From JAFGAV01 sp041479055 (GTDB taxonomy: Bacteria; Acidobacteriota; Aminicenantia; Aminicenantales; JAFGAV01): 64,000 nucleotides of DNA. The notes beneath the pieces were generated by a model, which ran no database searches, was not told the DNA's origin, and was given only the letters and a program-made list of their open reading frames with translations. Positions within the stretch are counted from its first letter, which is position 1, and the number at the start of each line of letters is the position of its first letter. Made by a program: the position numbers and the translations under genes. The stretch is taken from positions 1,116,001 to 1,180,000 of the forward strand of contig OY969762.1 in assembly GCA_963702835.1 (NCBI GenBank). The letters are read 5' to 3'. This document shows, one piece after another, positions 8,146 to 15,680 of this stretch.

Positions 8146-9903
8146 ATGTCGACCTCCCTGACCCGGCCGGATTTCTACGAAGTCCAGCGCCGTCAGTGGC
8201 GCATCAGCCTCCTGTACGCTTCTGTTCTGTTCGCAGCCTACCTCCTCATTTTCGGCCTCCTGGCTTTCCTCATCCTGGCCCTCTTCGACTTCCTCCTGGC
8301 CGGCTCGTTCAACCTGTCCTGGCCTCTGCTGGGCAGGGTCTTCCTGGGGACGACCCTGGCCGCCCTCGGCCTGGCCGGCCTCCAATTCATCTCGACCCGC
8401 CGCTCGGGCGCTTCCTTCATCCTGAAAAGGCTGGGCGCTCAAGAGCCCGACCCCGACGACCTCTACCATGCCCGCTTCAAGAACATCGTCGAGGAAATGC
8501 GAATCGCCTCCGGACTGCCGCGGACCAAAGCCTATCTGCTCCCCTTCCTGGCCGTGAACTGCATGGCCCTGGTCGAGGCCGACGGGACACCGGCCGTAGT
8601 CGCCACCGAGGGGCTTCTGGCCGAATGCAGCCGCGAGGAGCTTCAAGCTGCCACAGCCCATGAGCTGGCCCATATCCTGAACGGTGATATTTTTTACATC
8701 ACCCTGCTCTGCAGCCTGGCCGATTATTTTGAGCGTTTAGCGGACAGGCTGACTCCCGAGGAAGCAGTGCCGGCCGGAGCGTTCGGCCGAGCAGAAGCTG
8801 CCGCGGCCGGAGGCCTGCCCGGTCTGGCCGCCCGGGGAGTGGGGGCCTTGGCCGCTTCGCTATCCGGTGCCGTCCTTCGCCTGCTGAGCCTGCTGGTCAG
8901 CCGTGAACGCGAGATCCTGGCCGATGCCACAGCCGTCGAGCTGTGCCGCGACCCGGCCGGCCTGGCCCGAGTCCTCTACAAGGCCAGGCTCAAGAACACC
9001 TTTGTGGGCGATTTCAGCCAAACCTACAATCCCTTATTCATGGTTTCTTCCGACCCCGCCACTGAATCGGACAGCCTCTCGGCGACGCTGTTCAGCACCC
9101 ATCCGCCGCTCGAAAAAAGGATCGCCCTCCTGGCCGGAATGGCCGGGCAGGATACGGCCGATATCGCCGAACAGGTCTGGAACGGTCAAAAGGCCAGGGA
9201 ACAGGCTAGGCGGCTCAGGCTGTCGAAGGAGGAATTGGAGGGTTTTCGTCCTCCAGAATCAGAAAAAACGGAAAGGACGGGGCGGCCGGCCGAGGCAGAG
9301 GACCGGCCCTGGCGGCTCAGGTCTGTCGGCGGGTCCTGGTCGGCTCCCCTGACGGCCGAGGAGCTTGTCAGCCACCCGCAGTTTTCGCCGTCCATCTTGG
9401 TGCGGAACGATTCGGAGGGCATCGAAGCCAGGGCCCGGGAGTTCCAAGCCGTTCGTACGACGTTGAACCGTTTCATCCATCGTCAGCTCAGGCCGGCGGG
9501 TTCAGGGGAAGCGGAGAAATGCCCTCACTGCCGGGCCGTCCTGGCCGATGACTTCTACGAGGGGGGGGCGGTCAGGTTCTGCCGGGCCTGTCGCGGCTGG
9601 CTGGTTCCGGCTGCGGGCGTGGATCGTATCTTGGCCCGCAAGGAGGTCGCCTTTTCAGAAGGCCTGGTCCGCCAAGCGGCCGATTTCAAAAAAACGGTCC
9701 TAAGAAATCCCCTGGTGACGGAGCAAAAAGCAGGACGCCGGCCTTTCGGTTCGCTAGTCTGTCCGCATTGCGGCGCCCGGATGATGCCCCGTCCCTACAA
9801 CTACCAGTACTTCGTCCCGGTGGACAAATGCCTGTCCTGCTACCGAATCTGGTTTGACGCCGATGAACTGGAGATGCTGCAGATCCTGGTCGAACACCTC
9901 TAA
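8146..9903 (+). CDS. M48-type membrane metalloprotease with C-terminal zinc ribbons
   Basis: A 585-residue protein with two N-terminal membrane helices (about 20-50 and 58-80). The zinc-protease motif is HELAH at 172-176 and the third ligand Glu is in REREILADATAVEL (about 255), as in HtpX/Ste24 enzymes. A Ser-like ending THPPLEKRIALL closes the protease domain at about 330. Beyond it lie a charged linker and two paired CxxC units (CPHC at about 459 with CRAC, and CPHC at about 539 with CLSC at 562), forming zinc-ribbon (TFIIB-type) folds. It probably degrades damaged membrane proteins. The zinc-ribbon tail is not part of canonical HtpX and may bind substrate or partners. Confidence 0.88.
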   Translation: MSTSLTRPDFYEVQRRQWRISLLYASVLFAAYLLIFGLLAFLILALFDFLLAGSFNLSWPLLGRVFLGTTLAALGLAGLQFISTRRSGASFILKRLGAQEPDPDDLYHARFKNIVEEMRIASGLPRTKAYLLPFLAVNCMALVEADGTPAVVATEGLLAECSREELQAATAHELAHILNGDIFYITLLCSLADYFERLADRLTPEEAVPAGAFGRAEAAAAGGLPGLAARGVGALAASLSGAVLRLLSLLVSREREILADATAVELCRDPAGLARVLYKARLKNTFVGDFSQTYNPLFMVSSDPATESDSLSATLFSTHPPLEKRIALLAGMAGQDTADIAEQVWNGQKAREQARRLRLSKEELEGFRPPESEKTERTGRPAEAEDRPWRLRSVGGSWSAPLTAEELVSHPQFSPSILVRNDSEGIEARAREFQAVRTTLNRFIHRQLRPAGSGEAEKCPHCRAVLADDFYEGGAVRFCRACRGWLVPAAGVDRILARKEVAFSEGLVRQAADFKKTVLRNPLVTEQKAGRRPFGSLVCPHCGARMMPRPYNYQYFVPVDKCLSCYRIWFDADELEMLQILVEHL

Positions 9904-9916
9904 GCCTCAGCCAAAC

Positions 9917-10633
9917 TTATTCAAAGACCTTATCCAAAGCTTGGTATCGGGCGTGGACTTCGTTCACCGCTTTATCGATAGCGGATGGGTCGTTCCCGGC
10001 GCAGGCCAGGCCGAGGGCTTTGGCCGCCTCCAGGAGCGCCTGGGCTGCTTGACGGAAAGCTTCTTGCCGGGTTTCTATTCTTTTGGGCAGGGCGGCCTGG
10101 GCCAGGGCCTCGGCCTTCTGCACCAAGAGGGGTGACGCGGCCTTGATGGCGGCGAAATCTTTGGCGGGTAGGTGCTTGTGGAAAATGACATAAAGCTCCC
10201 GGTGGAATTCGTCCATTTCCCCGAGCGCCGGCCTCACGATGCGGACCAGCATCTCATAGCGGGCGTGGAGGACTTCGGCCGCATTCCAGACGGCCTCATC
10301 GGTTCCGGATGAAGCGGCGGCCGCATAGTCCTCCACTGCTTTCCTGAATTCGGCTAAGCCGCTTTCCCATTTCTCTTTCTTCTCGCGCAGGATGCCGGGC
10401 AGCTTGGCCTCGAAAATCTTCTGAGCCAGGTTCTTCACTTCGGCCGCGTAGCCGCGCAGGGCGGCATAATCCTTGCCCGGGTAGGCTGTATGCCAGATGG
10501 GATAGATAATGTCATGGAAGGCTTCTAGGGCCGGGACTCGGGCCTGGGTTTCATCCGTCTGCTCCTGGGCCAGGACCAGGGACAGGCCGAGGCTCAAAAT
10601 GAGCAAAATAAAAAAAAGAGTGCGTTTGTTCAT
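9917..10633 (-). CDS. Exported protein of two repeated His-rich helical domains
   Basis: A 238-residue protein with a signal peptide (cleavage near residue 22). The mature part is two copies of a domain of about 100 residues: 37-133 and 140-236. Each starts with the pattern FHxxxYxx(W/F)H (His40/His48 and His144/His152), then PxKD(Y/F)AA, then LP, and ends with VHARY or LHARY (His123, His227). All-helical character and three invariant His per repeat suggest metal or haem binding without a CxxCH motif. I do not recognise a named family. An AGGAGG site precedes the ATG. It is last in a three-gene unit with a probable outer-membrane protein and a small membrane protein. Confidence 0.7.
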   Translation of the reverse strand: MNKRTLFFILLILSLGLSLVLAQEQTDETQARVPALEAFHDIIYPIWHTAYPGKDYAALRGYAAEVKNLAQKIFEAKLPGILREKKEKWESGLAEFRKAVEDYAAAASSGTDEAVWNAAEVLHARYEMLVRIVRPALGEMDEFHRELYVIFHKHLPAKDFAAIKAASPLLVQKAEALAQAALPKRIETRQEAFRQAAQALLEAAKALGLACAGNDPSAIDKAVNEVHARYQALDKVFE

Positions 10634-10648
10634 AACTGCCTCCTAAAA

Positions 10649-11413
10649 TCAATCCTGGCCGATGGCCAGGGTCAACCCGAAATTCGCACGGAGGAATCCC
10701 GGCCGGCCTTCGGCCAGTGCATCATCGAGAAGGAAGAACAGCTCGATATGGGGCTTCACCGACAGGCTGTCGATGATCTGGAAGGCCAGGCCGCAGTGGA
10801 CCGAGCAGGCGGTGAAGCTATTTTTCCGCATACCGAGATAAGCTTCGTTGAAATCAGCGGAAGCGAAGCTGAGGGCCAGGGCTGCTTCCCAGCTTATTTT
10901 TTCGGAAACTTCCCTCCCCGTCTCCAATCCCAGCTCGGCATAATAAGCGCCAGGGTAAGCCCGGATGTCCACGTCGTTCTCCAGACTGAGCCAGACCGGG
11001 CCGATGGGCAGGTAGAAAGTGATGACAGCCTCGGCCGTCCAGGGGCTATCTTCCCCTCGGCCGGGATAGGTATAAAGGTTCAGCCCCGGAACGACAGCCA
11101 GGCCGCTCCGGCCGGACGTCCCTTCAACAAAGACATCGATTTCGTTAAAACCGCGCCGGCCGGTATCAAGGCCAAGATCAGCGTTGGCCCAGGCCAATAT
11201 ATTGAACCCCAGCAGGCTTGACCAGACGCTGGGCTGGAGCACCGGACCTTGGCTCCAGGCCATTCCCCTCCATATGTAGCGGGAGTTGAGGTCCAAGGAG
11301 GCGCCCAGATAAGGCGCGCTCTCCTGGCCGCGAAGGCCGGCCAGCCCCGCCAGCAGAAATAAAAGGGCGGAAAGGCTGATGCCCGGCAGGCTGGAAGACT
11401 TGGCCAACCTCAT
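10649..11413 (-). CDS. Probable outer-membrane beta-barrel protein
   Basis: A 254-residue protein with a signal peptide of about 30 residues followed by alternating amphipathic strands rich in Tyr, Trp and Gly. The mature start has the segment LNSRYIWRGMAWSQGPVLQP, which resembles the opening strand of TorF-like putative porins. The chain ends FLRANFGLTLAIGQD. This pattern suits a small barrel of 10-12 strands in the outer membrane. There are no enzymatic motifs. It starts 3 bases after the stop of the upstream membrane-protein gene, so translation is probably coupled. Confidence 0.65.
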   Translation of the reverse strand: MRLAKSSSLPGISLSALLFLLAGLAGLRGQESAPYLGASLDLNSRYIWRGMAWSQGPVLQPSVWSSLLGFNILAWANADLGLDTGRRGFNEIDVFVEGTSGRSGLAVVPGLNLYTYPGRGEDSPWTAEAVITFYLPIGPVWLSLENDVDIRAYPGAYYAELGLETGREVSEKISWEAALALSFASADFNEAYLGMRKNSFTACSVHCGLAFQIIDSLSVKPHIELFFLLDDALAEGRPGFLRANFGLTLAIGQD

Positions 11414-11416
11414 GCT

Positions 11417-11779
11417 TCAGGAGGTTCTGCCCAAAGAAGATGAAATAATGGCCAAGCCGATGGCGATCAGAACCACCGGCCACCAGGTGACCAGCCCGTA
11501 GAGATAGCCGGCCCCCACGGCGAACAGGACGGCACCCGCGATGAGCTTGCCCCTGGGCCAGGGATTGGCCCGGTCAGCCAAGGCCCTGATCAGGGTTTCC
11601 AGCAAGAAGATGCACCCCAGCCCCAGGACGAAGTAGGCCCACCACTCCTCCCAAGGGATACGATGAAGATTGGCCAGCAAGAAAAGCACCCCCAGCAGGA
11701 TGAGGACTAGGCCGCCGAATATCCTGGAAAAAGGGTCCCGCCTCTTGGCTTGGCTTTTTCCCGGCACTTCTTCCGTCAT
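11417..11779 (-). CDS. Small four-helix membrane protein (LiaF-TM/DUF5668-like)
   Basis: A 120-residue protein with about 20 hydrophilic residues and then four hydrophobic segments (about 22-42, 47-67, 80-98 and 100-118). The Leu-Gly-rich pattern IFGGLVLILLGVLFLLANL followed by a Trp-rich turn resembles the membrane domain found in LiaF and DUF5668 proteins. It has a strong ribosome site (AAGGAGGTCACGG) before the ATG. It leads the 9917-11779 unit. Function unknown; relatives are linked to envelope-stress sensing. Confidence 0.6.
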   Translation of the reverse strand: MTEEVPGKSQAKRRDPFSRIFGGLVLILLGVLFLLANLHRIPWEEWWAYFVLGLGCIFLLETLIRALADRANPWPRGKLIAGAVLFAVGAGYLYGLVTWWPVVLIAIGLAIISSSLGRTS

Positions 11780-11809
11780 GATCCGTGACCTCCTTTGCCC
11801 AGCCGCGCC

Positions 11810-13600
11810 TCAATAGCGAGGCTGGGGAACAACAAGAGTATAATCCTCAAGCTCTATGACTTTGTAGGGTATCCCCGTCTTTCTCAAATTGTCCAGGAGA
11901 ATATTTTTTTTGCTTCGGGATACCTCCTGGTACCAGTCCGGGACCGGATTATCTTCGGCGTAAAACAAAAATGCCTTCCGCCGGCGCGGCACCTTATCCA
12001 CTTCCTGGCTCATGGGCCGGTAGAATATATCGATGCCCAGCGGGCCGAAGGATGAGGACACTTTGACCGTGCGGCCGGACAGAAAATAAACGTTATAGGC
12101 AATGTTGAAGTCGGTGGCCAGATAGCGCACCTTCTCGGCCCGGAGAGCGGCGGTCAATTCAGTATAGGCTTGCTGCTTGCGGCTGGCCTGTTTCCAAAAA
12201 AAGGCGCCATGGGGCAGTATGGAGGCCAGGAAAAAAACAGCCAGCAAAACGGCCGCCACCGCCCGGAGGGGATTCCGCATCAGCTTCCAGGCTGCGGATA
12301 GGACGAGGGCATAGCTGATCATGACCAAGAGCAAGATTTCAAAATTGTGGCGGGGCTCGAGGCGCGGGTTCAGGAGCAACGCCTGTTTGGCCAGAAAGCC
12401 GAGGAGCAGGAAAATGAAAAACACGGGCAGCCAGCTCCGGGAGTCAAACCGGTCCTTCTTCCTCAGCAAACGGATGAGCCTGGCCACCACAAGCCCGAGG
12501 CCCGCCAGAAAGACAGCCAGGCTGATGCCCAGCGCTGCCTGGTTGATTCCCCGCAGAGCAGAAGGGATACGCTCTCTGAACAAGGATTCCAATCCCCAGG
12601 AAAATTCATATTGAAACAGGTTCCAGAAAACGGTTTTTAAGGAATTGAACATCTTGGGCAGGAGGCTTAAGTTTACCTGCCGAAGACCGATCAGGCTGAA
12701 ATTCTCCCAGCCGCCTTCTATGACCGGCTTGGCCTTGAAGAACAGAAGATAATAGAGCCAGTGCGCTGTGCCGAGCAGCAAGCCGGCGGTCATGAGCGCC
12801 AGACCGCGGAAAAAACGACGGGCGGCCAGCGACAAGAGGAGGGCGGTCAGGATAAAAGCCAGAACGAAGATGACCGCCAGTTGATGAATGTAAACGGCAA
12901 AGCCCAGAAAATAGGAGGCGGCCACGATGCGCCAAGCTTGCTTGTATTCAAAGTCAAAGAGCGCCGCGCCCAAAAGAATAAAAACCAGCATCTCCAGGTA
13001 GGTCCCTCCCCGGATGGACAGGGAGTAGTCGAAGGCCTGTTCAATAAAGGCGAAGTGGAAAAAAACCAAGAGGAAAATGACCGGCGGCGGAGCGTAGGGC
13101 TCCAGGAGTCGGGCCAGGAGATAAAGAAAGGCCAGGAAAAAGGCCAGTTGGACAAGCAGGTACAGCAGGTAGCGGCTTCCGGTCACATCCCACAGAAAGC
13201 TGATGCACATGTATTTGAAGGTTCCGATGTGGCTGATGGATTCCAGGAGGAAGAAGGGCACCGTCTCGGTCATCTTCATTTCCTGGCCTTGCAGGGCCTC
13301 GATGGCATTATCCGAAGTAGTGATCATGCCCTCCGGGACGTGATAGAAGGGAATCCTCAGGAGCAGGATGAAGAGAAGCACGAGGATTAGGCCTTTGCGG
13401 CGGGCCAGCAGCCGGACCAGGCTGCCCAGCAAGACGGCCAGCAGGATGAAGAAAACACCCTCGGCCAGCCGATAAAGGAACCGGGCCTTGGTCAGGACGG
13501 CAGCCTGAAAAAGAACGGTCAGGGTCAGCAGCCCGATGACCGCCGCCCGCCCGGAAAATATGCTCTGGAAAATCGGCCGGTGAGCCGCCTCCCCTTTCAT
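11810..13600 (-). CDS. PMT-like integral membrane glycosyltransferase (paralog A)
   Basis: From the ATG at 13600 this is a 596-residue protein with 10 or more membrane helices. After the first helices a conserved loop carries TSDNAIEALQ, which sits where GT-C enzymes (PMT/ArnT type) place a catalytic acidic residue. The C-terminal soluble part ends with a pattern shared with the gene at 15677-17455 (FNIAYNVYFLSGR, PLGIDIFYRPM). GT-C enzymes move a sugar from a polyprenyl phosphate to an acceptor outside the cytoplasmic membrane. The frame is open upstream into a segment that looks like the tail of the preceding GT2 gene, so a fused protein is possible. The start is therefore uncertain. Confidence 0.7.
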   Translation of the reverse strand: MKGEAAHRPIFQSIFSGRAAVIGLLTLTVLFQAAVLTKARFLYRLAEGVFFILLAVLLGSLVRLLARRKGLILVLLFILLLRIPFYHVPEGMITTSDNAIEALQGQEMKMTETVPFFLLESISHIGTFKYMCISFLWDVTGSRYLLYLLVQLAFFLAFLYLLARLLEPYAPPPVIFLLVFFHFAFIEQAFDYSLSIRGGTYLEMLVFILLGAALFDFEYKQAWRIVAASYFLGFAVYIHQLAVIFVLAFILTALLLSLAARRFFRGLALMTAGLLLGTAHWLYYLLFFKAKPVIEGGWENFSLIGLRQVNLSLLPKMFNSLKTVFWNLFQYEFSWGLESLFRERIPSALRGINQAALGISLAVFLAGLGLVVARLIRLLRKKDRFDSRSWLPVFFIFLLLGFLAKQALLLNPRLEPRHNFEILLLVMISYALVLSAAWKLMRNPLRAVAAVLLAVFFLASILPHGAFFWKQASRKQQAYTELTAALRAEKVRYLATDFNIAYNVYFLSGRTVKVSSSFGPLGIDIFYRPMSQEVDKVPRRRKAFLFYAEDNPVPDWYQEVSRSKKNILLDNLRKTGIPYKVIELEDYTLVVPQPRY

Positions 13601-14307
13601 ATTCTTGAAACGCCGGAGCGACCGGCGAAGTTCCCAAACAATTTTGACCACCTTGACCAGGCGCCGTCGGACAAAGACCTTGGTGGGCCGCCTCTCCTGG
13701 ACGGTTACCGGATCTCCGCCACTCGGTAGCCGAAGCGATGGGCCAGCAGGACCAGTTCCGTCTGAAAAACCTCTCCGCCGGTTTGGGAAGCGGCGCATAT
13801 CCTCTTGGCTTCTTCCGTCCGGATGGCCTTGAGTCCGTGGGTATCGGTCCCGGGGAAGCGGAAAAAAAGCTTAAGCCCGGCGTTGAACAGAGCGGTCAGG
13901 GCTCGTCTTTTCCAAGGCCTGAAGTCTCGTGCACCGGCCGCCCGTTTCGAACCGACCACAAAATCGGCCTGCCCCTCCTCGATCAAGGCCAGGGAACTGT
14001 CCAGGAAGCTCGGGTCCAGGAAGTCGCATTCCAGGACGCAGACCACTTCTCCCCGCGCGCGCTCGATGCCCTTCTTGACCGCCTCTCCGTAGGAAGCCTG
14101 GCCGATGCGCTCGACGACCACGGTTCCGGGGAACTCTCGGGCCAAGCGCCGGCAGACTTCGTAAGTCCGGTCGCTGCTGCCGTTCTCAACGAAGACGACC
14201 TCTTTCACTCGGCGGCGACGGCCGGCCAGGTCTTCCCAGAAGGCGCGGAAAAGTTTCTCCAGCTCGTCGGCTTCGTTGTGAACCGGAATGACGAGCGAGG
14301 CTGTCAG
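13601..14307 (-). CDS. Dpm-like GT2 glycosyltransferase, frameshifted near 3' end
   Basis: A GT2 enzyme of the dolichyl-phosphate-sugar synthase type: SLVIPVHNEADE, FVENGSSDRT, and a DxD-like stretch in VLECDFLDP. It is broken at 13710-13711. The frame ends early at GYRVAEIR with TAA at 13705. Adding one C (ATCCGG to ATCCCGG) would continue EIPVTVQERRPTKVF, the typical GT2 tail, in the frame of the downstream PMT-like gene. No stop separates that tail from the PMT-like protein, so the end given here is approximate. The apparent start is CTG at 14307, overlapping the FAD gene stop as CTGA with AGGAGG six bases upstream. GTG at 14208 would remove the first conserved motif. Confidence 0.7.
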
Positions 14308-15626
14308 GAGAGACCTCCTCCCTGCCCTTCAATGATCTTCCGGGCAGCGGCCACGCCCGACAGGATGGATTCCTCCATGGTCATATAATCCCACAAGCCG
14401 TAGCGGCCGGCCAAGTGGACGTCGTGGGCGGCCAGGACGGCCATGATTTCGGACCGGGCGGCCGGCCGTTGGGGAGTGAAATGGACATAGCCGCAGTCAA
14501 TCCAGTTGGCGGCTATGACGCGGCAATCCTTCCGGTCAAGCCATCGCCGTTTCTCCAGCCAGGACAGGGCGCACTCCACCCGGCCGGGAAGGGACGGGAG
14601 GGGCTGGCCCGAAGCAAAGGCCACTTCGAGGTACACGGCTGTATGAGATTCGGGGACAGGAAAACCGGGGATGTTCGAATAGACCCCCATCCGGTAAAAA
14701 GGGATCGAGGGCTCCGGAAAATAAACCCACTGGCAGCCCTCGAAAATCTTGGGGAGGCGGCCCCGGACCAGAAGGTTCAAGCTGAGCACTCGGTTGTGGC
14801 TCAGCCGTCGGCCCAGGCTCTTTAAGCGGGCGCTATCCGATAAAGCGCATAAATCCCTCAGCGGGATGGAGGACAACAGCCGGTCGTAGCGCACCGGCCC
14901 GGCCGGCGTCATCGCCGTTTTGCCGGACAGGGACAGGCCGGTCACGGGCATCCCGGTCACCAAGCGGTCAAGGCCTCGGGCCAATCCTTCGGCCAAAAGA
15001 CCGATGCCGCCTGCCCGAGGGTACCAGAACCGGCTATTGTAGCCGACCGGCCGGCCTTCTTCCCGGCGGGAATAGCCTTCTTCGATTTTCGTCTCATCGG
15101 GATGGGGGAAGAACCGGGTGGCGCTCTCGGCCGACAGGTCTTTAAGATCAAGGGCCTGTTGCTTCCGATTGTACGGAAACAGGAAGATCCGGCACAGGGC
15201 TCGGCCGAAACCGGACAGGAGGTAGGCCTCGAAGGAATCCGGGTGATCGAGCTTCTTTCTGCTCCGGAAGTCTCGGAGACACTGTTCTCTGACCTTTTTC
15301 GGCAAAGCAAAAAGGTTATATTGAATGGGCGCCGGAACCACCGTTCCCTGAACATAGACAACGGACTTGCGCTCAACGAGCTGCCAGTCGGCGTTCTTCT
15401 GGCGGGCCTGGGGCAGATCCTCCGGCGTCCGGCAGGTGTTCAGGCTGAGGTAATGGCCGGTGTAGTCGAACAGGGCTTGGCCCAGGTTGATGGAGCGGGT
15501 CAGGCCTCCCGGGGCCGTGTTCCTCTCCAACAGAAGATAGTCGAGGCCGCCGGCTTGGAGCTCCTGGGCGGCGGCGCAGCCGCTGATGCCCGCCCCCAGG
15601 ATGAGGATGCCTGTTCGCTTGTTCAT
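14304..15626 (-). CDS. FAD-dependent amine oxidase-fold protein (UGM/protoporphyrinogen-oxidase-like)
   Basis: A 440-residue flavoprotein with a clear dinucleotide fold at the start (ILILGAGISGCAAAQEL) followed by LLLERNTAPGGLTRS, the ERxxxxGG motif of the amine oxidase/UDP-galactopyranose mutase superfamily. The middle region (FFPHPDETKIEEGYSRR, then YPRAGGIGLLAEGL) resembles protoporphyrinogen-oxidase-like proteins found in sugar clusters. Its position between glycosyltransferase genes suggests nucleotide-sugar or lipid-linked sugar chemistry rather than haem synthesis. This is inference. It has its own promoter (15653-15680) but no clear ribosome binding site before ATG 15626. Confidence 0.75.
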   Translation of the reverse strand: MNKRTGILILGAGISGCAAAQELQAGGLDYLLLERNTAPGGLTRSINLGQALFDYTGHYLSLNTCRTPEDLPQARQKNADWQLVERKSVVYVQGTVVPAPIQYNLFALPKKVREQCLRDFRSRKKLDHPDSFEAYLLSGFGRALCRIFLFPYNRKQQALDLKDLSAESATRFFPHPDETKIEEGYSRREEGRPVGYNSRFWYPRAGGIGLLAEGLARGLDRLVTGMPVTGLSLSGKTAMTPAGPVRYDRLLSSIPLRDLCALSDSARLKSLGRRLSHNRVLSLNLLVRGRLPKIFEGCQWVYFPEPSIPFYRMGVYSNIPGFPVPESHTAVYLEVAFASGQPLPSLPGRVECALSWLEKRRWLDRKDCRVIAANWIDCGYVHFTPQRPAARSEIMAVLAAHDVHLAGRYGLWDYMTMEESILSGVAAARKIIEGQGGGLS

Positions 15627-15652
15627 GGACGGATAGGGCTGAAAGAGACGCC

Positions 15653-15680
15653 ATTATAGCATATCCCCACGGGGGGTCAG
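15653..15680 (-). promoter_or_regulatory. Promoter for FAD enzyme gene
   Basis: On the minus strand CTGACC (15680-15675), a 16-base spacer and a perfect TATAAT (15658-15653). It overlaps the last codons of the upstream PMT-like gene. Confidence 0.5.

Noticed and set aside
7231..8673. 480-codon minus-strand open frame across GH127 and M48
   Set aside because: Gly/Gln-rich shadow frame; both plus-strand genes have intact catalytic motifs over the same span.
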